From: Bradyrhizobium sp. 141
GTDB lineage: Bacteria > Pseudomonadota > Alphaproteobacteria > Rhizobiales > Xanthobacteraceae
Assembly (NCBI RefSeq): GCF_023074055.1
Contig: NZ_JADPKR010000085.1
Coordinates: 1 to 64,000 of the forward strand
Reading direction: 5' to 3'
DNA length: 64,000 bases
Part shown: positions 16,521 through 25,256 of the stretch, piece after piece
Numbering within the stretch: the stretch's first letter is position 1
How the letters are laid out: every line of letters starts with the position of its first letter
Position numbers and translations under genes: made by a program
The notes under the pieces: generated by a model
The model's database searches: none
The model's input: the letters and a program-made list of their open reading frames with translations, nothing else
Told to the model about the DNA's origin: nothing

Positions 16521-18859
16521 GCTTTGCCCTTTTTGCCCCCGGCTTTTCCCTTGTTTTTCTTCCCCTTGCCGGATTTTGGCTTCGCCGGCTTGCGTTTCTT
16601 ATCCGGGCTGCGCCCGGGATGCGCCTTGAACGAGGGGCGGCGTTGCGGGCCAGATGGCCTGCGACTGCGCGGCGCGCTTTCACTGGCCGACGACAGCAGC
16701 TCGAAGCGCAACGCGCCCGCGATGGGGGCAGCCTCTATCAGGCGGACGTCGACGACGTCACCGAGCTGATACATGGTGCCGCTGCGCGTGCCGACGAGGG
16801 CATGCCGTCCCTCGTCATAGTTGAAATATTCCGTGCCGAGGGATCGGATCGGGATCAGACCGTCGGCGCCGGTCTCGGCAAGCTTGACGAACAGGCCGGC
16901 GCGCGTGACGCCGGAAACGCGGCCCTGGAAGGTCGCCCCGATGCGGTCGGCGAGATGATGGGCGATCAGGCGGTCGACGGTCTCGCGCTCCGCCTTCATC
17001 GCGCGCCGCTCGGTCACCGAGATGTGGGCGGCGACTTCGCCCAGGCTTTCCGGCGTCTCGCTGTCGGGCAGGGCGCCCTCGCCGAGCCCGAGCGCGCGAA
17101 CCAGCGCACGGTGCACGACGAGGTCGGCATAGCGGCGGATCGGCGAGGTGAAATGCGCGTAGCGGCGCAGGTTCAAGCCGAAATGACCGTAATTCTCGGA
17201 GGAGTATTCGGCCTGCGCCTGGGCGCGCAGCACCACCTCGCTCACCAGCGGGTAGTAGTCATGGCCTTCGAGCTGGGCCAGCACGCGGTTGAACAGGGTG
17301 GGGCGCAGCGCGCCTGATTTCGCGAAGGGGACGTCGAGCGTCTCCAGGAACTCAGAGAGCGCGTGGACCTTCTCCAAGGTCGGCTCGTCATGCACGCGGT
17401 AGATCAGCGGCAGCGACTTCTTCTCCAGCATCTCGGCCGCGGCGACGTTGGCGAGGATCATGAACTCCTCGATCAGCTTGTGCGCGTCGAGCCGTTCAGG
17501 CACCACGACACGATCGACCGTACCGTCGCTCTTCAGAAGGATCTTGCGTTCCGGCAGATCGAGATTGAGCGGATCGCGCTCGTCGCGCGCTCGCTTGGCG
17601 CAGGCAAAAGCGGCGTAGAGCGGCCGCAGGATCGGATCGAGCAGCGGGCCGGTGGTGTCATCCGGCCGTCCGTCGATCGCGGCCTGCGCCTGCGCGTAGC
17701 TCAGCTTCGCGGCTGAGCGCATCAGGATGCGGTGGAAGCTGTGCGAGCGCTTCCGGCCGTCGGGGCCGAGCACCATCCGGACCGCGAGCGCGCCGCGCGG
17801 CTCGCCCGGCACCAGCGAGCAGAGATTGTTGGAGATACGTTCGGGCAGCATCGGCACGACGCGGTCGGGGAAGTAAACCGAGTTGCCGCGGTCGAGCGCG
17901 TCGCGGTCGAGCGCAGTGCCCGGCCGGACGTAGAAGCTGACGTCCGCAATGGCGACGTTGACGATGAAGCCGCCTCTGTTGTTGGGGTCGTCGTCGGGTT
18001 GCGCGTGCACCGCGTCGTCGTGATCCTTGGCGTCCGGCGGATCGATGGTGACGAGCGGCACGTCGCGCCAGTCCTCGCGCCCCTTGAGGTTCGCGGGCTC
18101 AGCCGCCTCCGCCTCGCGCTCAGCGGCAGGGGAGAATTGCAGGGGGATGTCGTGGGCATAGATTGCGATCAGGCTGATCGCCTTCTCCGACTTGACCGAG
18201 CCGAGCTTTTCTTTCACCCGGCCAGACGCCAGCCCAAAGCTGCGCGTGCGGACGATGTCGACGCTGACGAGGTCGCCGTCCTGCGCGCCGTGCGTATCGA
18301 CTGCTGCAATGTTCAGCTCGCGGTCGGCAGCCTTTTTGTCGACGGGCACGAGCCGTCCGCCGCCTTCGGGAAGGCTGCGGAACACGCCGAGGATACGGCT
18401 CTTGGTCTTGTCGAAAACCTTGATGACGTGGCCGAGATAGGCCGGGCCTTCGGCCTCGTTGCTCGGCTCGACGCGCAGCAGCACGCGGTCGCGAACACCG
18501 GCGACGGTGCCCGGCTTTGGCCGGCGCGGCATCTGGATGCGGATCTTCGGCGGCTCGCCGCTTTCGACCTCGTCCCATTCGGTGGGGGAGGCGATCAATT
18601 CGCCGTCGGAGTCGCGCCCGGTAATGTCGGCGACCAGCGTCGGCGGCAGCGCGTCCGGCTCGGACACCTTGTGACGTTTTTTCTTGATGGTCCCGTCGTC
18701 GGCGAGCTCGCGCAGCATGCGCTTGAGCTCGACGCGATCGGCGTTCTTCAGGCCGAACTCGCGCGCAATTTCGCGGGTCCCGACCTTTCCTGGATTTGCC
18801 TTGATGAAGGCGACGATGGCTTGCCTGTCGGGAAAGCCATGGTCATTCTTGCGTTTCAC
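16514..18859 (-). CDS. rnr: Ribonuclease R
   Basis: The 781-residue 3'-5' exoribonuclease degrades structured RNA and takes part in trans-translation. It has an N-terminal helix-turn-helix (about 10-60), cold-shock-like OB folds, the RNB catalytic domain from about 260 with the DPPDAKDHDDAVHA metal-binding acidic cluster, and an S1 domain at about 640-720. A Lys/Arg/Gly-rich tail of about 50 residues ends the protein, as in other RNase R enzymes. It is coupled to DUF983 downstream and lies 18 bp after topA's stop in the opposite order, so topA and rnr may share a transcript. Confidence 0.96.
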   Translation of the reverse strand: MKRKNDHGFPDRQAIVAFIKANPGKVGTREIAREFGLKNADRVELKRMLRELADDGTIKKKRHKVSEPDALPPTLVADITGRDSDGELIASPTEWDEVESGEPPKIRIQMPRRPKPGTVAGVRDRVLLRVEPSNEAEGPAYLGHVIKVFDKTKSRILGVFRSLPEGGGRLVPVDKKAADRELNIAAVDTHGAQDGDLVSVDIVRTRSFGLASGRVKEKLGSVKSEKAISLIAIYAHDIPLQFSPAAEREAEAAEPANLKGREDWRDVPLVTIDPPDAKDHDDAVHAQPDDDPNNRGGFIVNVAIADVSFYVRPGTALDRDALDRGNSVYFPDRVVPMLPERISNNLCSLVPGEPRGALAVRMVLGPDGRKRSHSFHRILMRSAAKLSYAQAQAAIDGRPDDTTGPLLDPILRPLYAAFACAKRARDERDPLNLDLPERKILLKSDGTVDRVVVPERLDAHKLIEEFMILANVAAAEMLEKKSLPLIYRVHDEPTLEKVHALSEFLETLDVPFAKSGALRPTLFNRVLAQLEGHDYYPLVSEVVLRAQAQAEYSSENYGHFGLNLRRYAHFTSPIRRYADLVVHRALVRALGLGEGALPDSETPESLGEVAAHISVTERRAMKAERETVDRLIAHHLADRIGATFQGRVSGVTRAGLFVKLAETGADGLIPIRSLGTEYFNYDEGRHALVGTRSGTMYQLGDVVDVRLIEAAPIAGALRFELLSSASESAPRSRRPSGPQRRPSFKAHPGRSPDKKRKPAKPKSGKGKKNKGKAGGKKGKAW

Positions 18860-18877
18860 TTAACCTCTAATTCTGAC

Positions 18878-21628
18878 TTAGGTCTTGCCGGCACTCTTCT
18901 TGGCCGGAGCCTTGCTGGCGGCAGCCTTGGTCGGCGACGTCTTGGCTGTCGATGACAATGCGGCGCGCGCCTTGCTGGTGGATTCGGTTTTCGATTTGGC
19001 CGCGGCTTTCTTCGCGGCCGGTTTCTTCGGCTTTGGCGCGGCGTCCTCGCCGTCCGCGGCCTTCTCCGTAGCCTTCTTGGCCTTGGCCGGCTTTGCCGCC
19101 TTCTTGGCTTTGGTCTTGCCGCCGCCCTTGGCCGCCCGCTCGTCGATCAGCGCGATCGCCTGCGGCAGCGTGACGGTGTCCTTTTCGAACTCGGCGGGGA
19201 TCGTCGCGTTGACGCCGCCTGCGGTGACATAGGCGCCGTAGCGGCCGCTCTTCACGGTGACGGTGCCGAGCGTCGGATGATCGCCGATCGCCTTGCCGGG
19301 ATCGGCACCGAAGCGGCGGCTCGGGCCCTTGGCGACCTTCTCCGCGATCAGCGTCACCGCGCGATTGAGGCCGATGTCGAAGACCTCATCGCCGGCTTCC
19401 AGGCTGGCATAGGTCTTCTCATGCTTCACGAACGGCCCGAAGCGGCCGAGGCCGGCGGTGATCGGCTGGCCGGTCTCAGGATGCTTGCCGATCTCGCGCG
19501 GCAGCGACAACAGTTTCAATGCGAGCTCGAGGTCGACATCGCCGGGCGAGGTGCCCTTGGGAATCCCTGCGCGCTTCGGCTTCTCGCCTTCCTCATAATC
19601 CTTCTGCTCGCCGAGCTGGATGTAGGGGCCGAACCGGCCGGCCTTGACCCAGACATCGCGACCCGTATCAGGATCCTGGCCGAGCGAACGGTCAGCAGTC
19701 GCCTCGCCATCGGCGGCGAGCTGACGGGTGTAGCGGCACTCCGGATAGTTCGAGCAGCCGACGAAGGCGCCGAACTTGCCGGCCTTCAGATTGAGGCGGC
19801 CATTGCCGCAGCTGGGGCACTGCCTGATGTCACCCCCATCGGGGCGCGGCGGATAGATATGCTGTCCGAGCATCTCGTCCAGCACGTCGAGCACCTGCGC
19901 CACACGCAAGTCCTTGATCTCGTCGACGGCGCCGATGAAGCCGGTCCAGAAATCCTTCAGCACCTGCTGCCAGGAGATCTCATTGTTGGAGATGCGGTCG
20001 AGCTGCTCTTCCAGATTGGCGGTAAAATCGTATTCGACGTAGCGGCTGAAGAAGCTCTCGAGGAACGCGACCACGACGCGGCCCTTGTCCTCGCCATGCA
20101 GGCGCTTCTTCTCCAGCTTGACGTAGCCGCGGTCCTTCAGGACCTGGAGGATCGAGGCATAGGTCGAGGGCCGGCCGATGCCGAGCTCTTCCATGCGCTT
20201 GACCAGCGAGGCCTCCGAGAAGCGCGGCGGCGGCTCGGTGAAGTGCTGGGTGACGGACAGGCTCTGCCGCTTGAGCGCGTCGTTCGGGCTCATCGCGGGC
20301 AGGCGGCGGGAATCCTCGTCTTCCTCGTCGTCGCGGCCCTCCTGGTAGAGCGCGAGGAAGCCGTCGAACTTGACGACCTGGCCTGTGGCGCGCAGCTCCA
20401 GCGTGCGGGAGCCTGCCTTCGCCGTGATGTCGACGGTGGTGCGCTCGAGCTCGGCCGATTCCATCTGGCTCGCGATGGTGCGCTTCCAGATCAGCTCATA
20501 GAGTCTCGCCTGATCGGCATCGAGCCTGCGGGTCATGCTGTCGGGGCGACGGGACATGTCGGTCGGGCGGATCGCTTCGTGCGCTTCCTGCGCGTTCTTG
20601 GCCTTGGCCTGGTACTGGCGCGGCGCATCCGGCACATAGGCGTTGCCGTAATCCTCGCCGATCACCTTGCGCGCCTGCGTGATCGCCTCGGGCGCGATCT
20701 GCACGCCGTCGGTACGCATATAAGTAATGAGCCCGGTGGTCTCGCCGCCGATGTCGATGCCTTCATAGAGGCGCTGGGCGATGCGCATCGTGTGCGCCGG
20801 CGCAAAGCCGTATTTGCGGCTGGCTTCCTGCTGCAACGTCGAGGTCGTGAAGGGCGCCTGCGGATTGCGCCGGGCCGGTTTTGCGTCGACCGAGGTCACG
20901 GCGTAGGCCGCCGTTTCCAGCGCCTTCTTGAAATCCTCGGCTTCCGCACCGGTGCCGATGTCGAGACGCTGGATCTTCTTGCCGTCAGCGCCGACGAGGC
21001 GGGCCTCGAACGCATCGCCGCGCGGGGTCAGCAGGGTCGCGATCAGCGACCAATATTCGCGCGCGACGAACTTCTCGATCTCGAGCTCGCGGTCGCAGAC
21101 GAGGCGCAGCGCCACCGACTGCACGCGGCCGGCGGAGCGGGCGCCCGGCAACTTGCGCCACAGCACGGGGGAGAGGGTGAAGCCGACCAGATAATCGAGC
21201 GCGCGGCGCGCCATATAGGCGTCGACCAGCGCACCGTCGATCTGGCGCGGATGCTTCATCGCGTCCGTGACGGCCTGCTTGGTGATGGCGTTGAACACCA
21301 CCCGCTCGATCTTCTGGTCCTTCAGCGCGCGCTTTTCCTTCAGCACCTCCAGCACGTGCCAGGAGATGGCCTCGCCCTCGCGATCAGGGTCGGTGGCGAG
21401 AATCAGGCGGTCGGCGTTCTTCAGGGACTTGGCGATGTCGTTGAGCCGGCCGGCCGCCTTGGGGTCGACCTCCCAGATCATCTTGAAATTGGCCTCGGGA
21501 TCGACGGAGCCGTTCTTGGCGGGCAGGTCGCGGACATGGCCGAACGAGGCCAGAACCTCGTAGGACGAGCCCAGATATTTGTTGATCGTCTTGGCTTTCG
21601 CCGGCGACTCCACAATGACGATATTCAT
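18878..21628 (-). CDS. topA: DNA topoisomerase I (type IA)
   Basis: The 916-residue enzyme relaxes negative supercoils. It has the N-terminal TOPRIM domain (NIVIVESPAKAKTINKYLG, DPDREGEAISWH), the catalytic domain with the active-site Tyr303 in GLITYMRTDG, and a C-terminal zinc finger starting CPSCGNGRLNLKAGKFG. Repeated topo C-terminal motifs and a long Lys/Ala-rich tail follow. I chose the ATG at 21628 because the conserved protein begins MNIVIVESPAK; an upstream ATG at 21793 would add 55 unconserved residues. Confidence 0.96.
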   Translation of the reverse strand: MNIVIVESPAKAKTINKYLGSSYEVLASFGHVRDLPAKNGSVDPEANFKMIWEVDPKAAGRLNDIAKSLKNADRLILATDPDREGEAISWHVLEVLKEKRALKDQKIERVVFNAITKQAVTDAMKHPRQIDGALVDAYMARRALDYLVGFTLSPVLWRKLPGARSAGRVQSVALRLVCDRELEIEKFVAREYWSLIATLLTPRGDAFEARLVGADGKKIQRLDIGTGAEAEDFKKALETAAYAVTSVDAKPARRNPQAPFTTSTLQQEASRKYGFAPAHTMRIAQRLYEGIDIGGETTGLITYMRTDGVQIAPEAITQARKVIGEDYGNAYVPDAPRQYQAKAKNAQEAHEAIRPTDMSRRPDSMTRRLDADQARLYELIWKRTIASQMESAELERTTVDITAKAGSRTLELRATGQVVKFDGFLALYQEGRDDEEDEDSRRLPAMSPNDALKRQSLSVTQHFTEPPPRFSEASLVKRMEELGIGRPSTYASILQVLKDRGYVKLEKKRLHGEDKGRVVVAFLESFFSRYVEYDFTANLEEQLDRISNNEISWQQVLKDFWTGFIGAVDEIKDLRVAQVLDVLDEMLGQHIYPPRPDGGDIRQCPSCGNGRLNLKAGKFGAFVGCSNYPECRYTRQLAADGEATADRSLGQDPDTGRDVWVKAGRFGPYIQLGEQKDYEEGEKPKRAGIPKGTSPGDVDLELALKLLSLPREIGKHPETGQPITAGLGRFGPFVKHEKTYASLEAGDEVFDIGLNRAVTLIAEKVAKGPSRRFGADPGKAIGDHPTLGTVTVKSGRYGAYVTAGGVNATIPAEFEKDTVTLPQAIALIDERAAKGGGKTKAKKAAKPAKAKKATEKAADGEDAAPKPKKPAAKKAAAKSKTESTSKARAALSSTAKTSPTKAAASKAPAKKSAGKT

Positions 21629-21856
21629 GTAGTTCCAGTAACTTATGGGAAAAACTTGGGCCGAAAACGAAAGGACTCGGGTCGGCCGTTTCGACCCGAA
21701 CATGGGTGGTGAGGTCGTTCCTGTCAAATCGAAGCGTGTTGAAAGCCGCCGCGATGGGAAAAGTTTCATATCGAGAAAGTTGCAGAATACCACCTTGGAG
21801 TTGCGGCCGATGTCGGCGTAATGTTTCCGCGGGGCATGGATTCGGGGTGGGGTCTG

Positions 21857-22096
21857 GTGACTAAGCCAGGAAAGAAACGGCCGCGCGCCGCATCAGGCGT
21901 GGCGGGGGGCTCGCGCCACGAGGAACCGGGCGAAGGCGGGGCGGATGAGGCGGTCGCCTTCATTGCCGAGCAGACGGCTGCCCTGCGCAAGCTCGCCGAG
22001 CGCCACAAGCTGCACGTGTTGCATTATTTATTGGGCATGACGCAGCTCGAGGCCGACGAGCATTTGCGGCTGCGGAGCAGGCGCAAGCTGTCGTGA
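21857..22096 (+). CDS. Small hypothetical protein, 79 aa
   Basis: The frame has a basic N-terminus (MTKPGKKRPRA from GTG) and a helical C-terminal half, DEAVAFIAEQTAALRKLAERH then KLHVLHYLLGMTQLEADEHLR. I have a sense of similar short proteins in Bradyrhizobium next to topA, but cannot name a family. The start is uncertain: ATG at 21821 or 21836 are alternatives, while the GTG at 21857 has a G-rich site upstream. It is divergent from topA. Confidence 0.6.
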   Translation: MTKPGKKRPRAASGVAGGSRHEEPGEGGADEAVAFIAEQTAALRKLAERHKLHVLHYLLGMTQLEADEHLRLRSRRKLS

Positions 22097-22116
22097 GACC
22101 GGCGCCTCTATCAGTT

Positions 22117-22247
22117 CCGTCATCCTGAGGCGCGAGTGGCGCGATGCAATGCATCGCGCCGGGAGCCTCGAAGGATGCACGGCCGAGATGCAGCCGGGCC
22201 GTCGCCCTTCGAGGCTCGCCGAAGAGGCGAGCGCCTCAGGGTGACGG
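22117..22247. repeat. Palindromic intergenic repeat, family A, copy 2
   Basis: The outer arms GTCATCCTGAGGCGC and GCGCCTCAGGGTGACGG are inverted copies, and the core GGGCCGTCGCCCTTCGAGG is the reverse complement of the core at 91-200. This is the fuller copy of the family. It sits directly before a family B copy. Confidence 0.8.
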
Positions 22248-22277
22248 GAAGAGCGTTGGGAGCGCCGCTCTAACGGC

Positions 22278-22357
22278 GTCATTGCGAGCGTAGCGAAGCA
22301 AATCCAGACTGCCTCAGCGGAAAGACTCTGGATTGCTTCGCTACGCTCGCAAGACGG
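22278..22357. repeat. Palindromic intergenic repeat, family B, copy 2
   Basis: The unit reads CATTGCGAGCGTAGCGAAGC on the left and GCTTCGCTACGCTCGCAAG on the right, a near-perfect 18-bp inverted pair spaced by about 35 nt. It matches the copy at 13126-13198 and lies just past the stop of the HxlR gene. Confidence 0.85.
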
Positions 22358-22378
22358 TGTCGCGGTGGTTCGGCGCTG

Positions 22379-22846
22379 TCAGACCGACCTTCGCCGTCGC
22401 GCGAGCCGCGGCTTCAACGTCGTCTCCGCCGAGCTGAGCCGCCGTCCGTCCTCTGCGTGCAGTTCCAGCTTCTTCACCGGGCGGCCCTTTGCGCGATCGA
22501 CCAGGATGGTCGCGATTTCCTCGGGACGATCGTCGAACTCCTCGCTCCATTGCCGCAGCGCCACCAGGATCGGGAAGGCGCCGCGGCCCTTTGGCGTCAG
22601 CACGTATTCTTGATAAGCGCTGCCGTCGGAGGCGGGGGCGGTCGCCAGAATGCCGTGATCGACCAGCGCGCGCAGCCGCGCCGACAGGATGTTCTTGGCC
22701 ATGCCGAGCTTGCTCTGAAACTCGCCGAAGCGGCGCTGGCCGGACAGCGCCTCACGGATGATCAGCAGCGACCACCAATCGCCGATTGCTTCCAGCGCCC
22801 GTGCGACCGGGCAGGAATCGCCTTCGAAGCTCGTTCGTTTCACCAC
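22379..22846 (-). CDS. HxlR family transcriptional regulator
   Basis: The 155-residue winged-helix protein has the HxlR layout: a Cys near the N-terminus (Cys12 in GDSCPVARALEAIGDWWSLL), then the recognition region RRFGEFQSKLGMAKNILSARLRALVDHGI. HxlR proteins often sense electrophiles or oxidants through that Cys. It is divergent from an SDR gene, and the 120-bp gap carries two matching palindromes, so it very likely controls both genes. A basic C-terminal tail (RLARRRRSV) is unusual. Confidence 0.92.
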   Translation of the reverse strand: MVKRTSFEGDSCPVARALEAIGDWWSLLIIREALSGQRRFGEFQSKLGMAKNILSARLRALVDHGILATAPASDGSAYQEYVLTPKGRGAFPILVALRQWSEEFDDRPEEIATILVDRAKGRPVKKLELHAEDGRRLSSAETTLKPRLARRRRSV

Positions 22847-22895
22847 CGTCTAAGTCCCACAGCATTCGCCAAGTCTGGCGCCGATCACACGCTTG

Positions 22896-22953
22896 TGTGG
22901 TTGCATTATAAAACCACATGCCCTAGATGGCAACTTGGTTTTATGATGCAACC
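22896..22953. promoter_or_regulatory. Twin palindromic operator between HxlR and SDR genes
   Basis: Two inverted copies of one site are present: GGTTGCATTATAAAACC at 22899-22915 and GGTTTTATGATGCAACC at 22937-22953, which are reverse complements with one mismatch. Each is also a palindrome with GGTT/AACC arms, and the first extends to TGTGGTT/AACCACA. Centres are 38 bp apart, close to whole helical turns. Two HxlR dimers bound here could cover both promoters. Confidence 0.75.
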
Positions 22954-22966
22954 ACTGGAGGCGAAC

Positions 22967-23740
22967 GTGAGACTGAAAAACAAGACGGCCTTGATCACCG
23001 GCGGCAACAGCGGCATTGGTCTTGCGACCGCAAAGCTGTTCGTCGCCGAAGGCGCGAAGGTGGTGGTCACCGGACGCAACAAGGCGACGCTGGAGGCCGC
23101 CGCGAAGGAGCTTGGGCCCAACGCGCTCGCGCTCGCCGCCGATGCCACGGACATCGCCGCGACTGAAGCTGCGATCAAGCGGGGCGCCGAAAAATTCGGC
23201 AAGTTCGACATCGTGTTCGCGAATGCCGGCATCGCCGGCGGCACGCCGCTCGGCTCGGCGACCCTGGAGGTTTTCGAAAAGGTCATCAGCACCAACCTCA
23301 CCAGCGTCTTCTTCACCGTTCAGTCGGCGCTGCCTTATCTCAACGACAACGGCTCGATCATCCTCAACGGCTCGGTGATCTCGGTGCTCGGCATTCCCGG
23401 TTACTCGGCCTACGGTGCAGCGAAGGCGGGCGTGCGCGCGATGGCGCGGATCATGGCTTCGGAGCTCTCGCCGCGCGGCATCCGCGTCAACGTCGTCGCG
23501 CCCGGTGCGACCCGTACGCCGATCTGGGGGCCTGCGACCGCGACGCCGGAAGCCGAGAAGGCGTTCGAGAAGCGGATCGCGCTGTCGACGCCACTCGGGC
23601 GCATTGGCGAAACCGATCACGTTGCGAAGACGGTGTTGTTCCTGGCCTCGGATGATTCCGCGCATGTGCAGGGCCAGGAAATCTTCGTCGACGGCGGCGC
23701 GGTCGCATCTCCAAGCGGCGCGCCGATCTATCGCGGCTGA
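22967..23740 (+). CDS. SDR family oxidoreductase
   Basis: The 257-residue short-chain dehydrogenase has the cofactor motif TGGNSGIG near residue 10, the NAG motif in FANAGIAGG, the catalytic Ser in LNGSVIS, and Tyr-x3-Lys in YSAYGAAK. The C-terminal EIFVDGGA pattern is typical. The substrate is unknown; such HxlR-linked SDRs often reduce quinones or aldehydes. I prefer the GTG at 22967, which has GGAGG 6 nt upstream. In-frame ATGs at 22943 and 22946 lie inside the second operator palindrome. Confidence 0.92.
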   Translation: MRLKNKTALITGGNSGIGLATAKLFVAEGAKVVVTGRNKATLEAAAKELGPNALALAADATDIAATEAAIKRGAEKFGKFDIVFANAGIAGGTPLGSATLEVFEKVISTNLTSVFFTVQSALPYLNDNGSIILNGSVISVLGIPGYSAYGAAKAGVRAMARIMASELSPRGIRVNVVAPGATRTPIWGPATATPEAEKAFEKRIALSTPLGRIGETDHVAKTVLFLASDDSAHVQGQEIFVDGGAVASPSGAPIYRG

Positions 23741-23907
23741 TCAAATCAGACGAAAATTGAATCGGTCGGCGCAGCGGAAGCGGTCGCGCCGGCCAGTTCC
23801 ATCAAAGTTGTATTCTCTGAACCTTGCGTGACGCGTTGAACCTTCGCGCCGTCTGCCAAGACATTTTTACGGGCAGGGGTCACAAGACTCATTTAAGGGA
23901 GCCCGTC

Positions 23908-24090
23908 ATGCCAAAGGCAGCTCGCATTTTTTCGCCGATTTCAGCGCCGCGTATTTTCACCGAACAATCCGTCATTCCGGCAAGGCGCTCAGACACCTCC
24001 GAATTCGTGGCGGTGGCGCTGTTTTCCGGGATCGGCCTGTTCGTCTCGCTGATTGCCGTGATCGTGGGCATGCAGGGCGTCTGGTTTTAG
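23908..24090 (+). CDS. Small single-pass membrane protein, 60 aa
   Basis: The product begins MPKAARIFSPISAP and ends with one transmembrane helix (EFVAVALFSGIGLFVSLIAV then IVGMQGVWF). AAGGGAG precedes the ATG at 23908. A strong rho-independent terminator follows 22 bp after the stop, which supports a real independent gene. I do not recognise a family; function is unknown. Confidence 0.65.
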   Translation: MPKAARIFSPISAPRIFTEQSVIPARRSDTSEFVAVALFSGIGLFVSLIAVIVGMQGVWF

Positions 24091-24111
24091 CTTCGCAGAT
24101 CGCGCGCAGGC

Positions 24112-24148
24112 ATCAGCCGCCGCGCAGTCCGGCGGCGGCTGATTTTCC
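24112..24148 (+). terminator. Rho-independent terminator
   Basis: An 11-bp perfect stem ATCAGCCGCCG/CGGCGGCTGAT with a loop of 10 nt is followed by TTTTCC on the plus strand. It ends the small membrane protein transcript and lies just before the convergent azoR stop. Confidence 0.8.
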
Positions 24149-24156
24149 ACGTGGCC

Positions 24157-24765
24157 TCAGGCTGCGCGGAGGCTGGTTGCCGCCGCAAGCGCGCTTGCGA
24201 GCGACTTCTCGCGATGCTCGGGGCCGACCTGAATGCCGTCTGCGGCGATGAATTCGGGATTTTGAATGCCCATGAAGCCGAATACACCGCGCAAGTAGGT
24301 TTCCAGATGCTCCAGCGCTGCGTAGGGCGTCTCCGCGCCGTAATAGCCGCCGCGCGAGATCGCCAGGATCACACGCTTGCCGCCGGCAAGCCCCTGCGGT
24401 CCGTTCGCCCCGTAGCTGAAAGTCTTCCCCGCCACCAGGACTCGGTCGATCCAGGCCTTGAGCTGGCTGGGAATCGTGAAATTGTACATGGGCGCGCCGA
24501 TCACGACGATGTCGGCGGCCAGGAACTCCTCCAGCGCAGCCTTGCTGGCGGCGAGGTCAGGTCCGAGTTCCGCCGGCGCAGGGGCGCCTTGCGCGGCCGC
24601 GAGGTGCGAGCCGGAGAGGTGAGCGAGCGGGCTCTGGGTCAGGTCGCGGTAGACGACCTCAAGCGACGGCGTCGCCTGCCGCAGCCGGTCGACGATGGCG
24701 GCGGAGACCTGCCGGGAGACGGAGTGGGGGCCGAGGACGCTGGAGTCGATATGGAGGAGTTTCAT
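24157..24765 (-). CDS. azoR: FMN-dependent NADH-azoreductase
   Basis: The 202-residue flavodoxin-fold enzyme reduces quinones and azo compounds by two-electron transfer from NADH. It begins MKLLHIDSSVLGPHSVSRQ, the FMN phosphate-binding loop of AzoR, and contains the APMYNFTIPSQLKAWIDRVL segment that contacts FMN. The length is normal for AzoR. It is divergent from an HxlR-type regulator, a common pairing for electrophile-inducible azoreductases. Confidence 0.93.
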   Translation of the reverse strand: MKLLHIDSSVLGPHSVSRQVSAAIVDRLRQATPSLEVVYRDLTQSPLAHLSGSHLAAAQGAPAPAELGPDLAASKAALEEFLAADIVVIGAPMYNFTIPSQLKAWIDRVLVAGKTFSYGANGPQGLAGGKRVILAISRGGYYGAETPYAALEHLETYLRGVFGFMGIQNPEFIAADGIQVGPEHREKSLASALAAATSLRAA

Positions 24766-24776
24766 TTGGGATCACC

Positions 24777-24797
24777 CTGGTATAAGTTTGTAACCAG
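24777..24797. promoter_or_regulatory. Palindrome between azoR and HxlR gene
   Basis: The site CTGGTATAAGTTTGTAACCAG has perfect 5-bp arms (CTGGT/ACCAG) and weaker symmetry inside. It is 12 bp upstream of the azoR start in the 83-bp divergent gap, as expected for HxlR control. Confidence 0.45.
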
Positions 24798-24848
24798 CGC
24801 TACATGAGTGACTATCGAAACCCCCGCAAGAACGCACATTTTTGAGCC

Positions 24849-25256
24849 ATGGGCACATCTTTGGAACCGACACACAGCGATTTGCCTGCCTTGCAGGCGC
24901 CGCACCCTGATCATGCCGACTGCCGCGGCGTCGCCTCGATCCTCGCCCGGGTCGGCGACAAATGGAGCGTGTTCGTGATCATGATGCTCGGTGACGGGCC
25001 GCGGCGGTTCAACGAGCTCAAGCGCATGATCGCAGGCATTTCGCAGCGGATGCTGACCCTGACGCTCCGCGGGCTCGAGCGCGACGGGCTCGTGACGCGC
25101 ACGATCTATCCTACCATTCCGCCGCGCGTGGATTACGAACTGACCGATCTCGGCCGCGGTCTCCAACAGCCTGTCGTGGCGCTCGGTTTGTGGGCGAGGG
25201 AGCACCAAGGCCAGATCGAGGCGGCGCGGGCGCGTTTCGATGCAAAGGGTGACTAG
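24849..25256 (+). CDS. HxlR family transcriptional regulator
   Basis: The 135-residue protein has the HxlR fold: a Cys-containing N-terminal segment (HADCRGVASILARVGDKWSVF, Cys near 26) and the winged helix GPRRFNELKRMIAGISQRMLT. The wing RDGLVTRTIYPTIPPRVDYELT is a family hallmark. It is divergent from azoR and its stop abuts the convergent dprA stop. A role as redox- or electrophile-responsive repressor of azoR is inferred. Confidence 0.93.
   Translation: MGTSLEPTHSDLPALQAPHPDHADCRGVASILARVGDKWSVFVIMMLGDGPRRFNELKRMIAGISQRMLTLTLRGLERDGLVTRTIYPTIPPRVDYELTDLGRGLQQPVVALGLWAREHQGQIEAARARFDAKGD

Noticed and set aside
17732..18955. 407-residue open frame antisense to rnr
   Set aside because: Shadow of the RNase R gene; no domain.
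19277..21712. 811-residue open frame antisense to topA
   Set aside because: It is a shadow of the GC-rich topA gene, without family features or a ribosome site.
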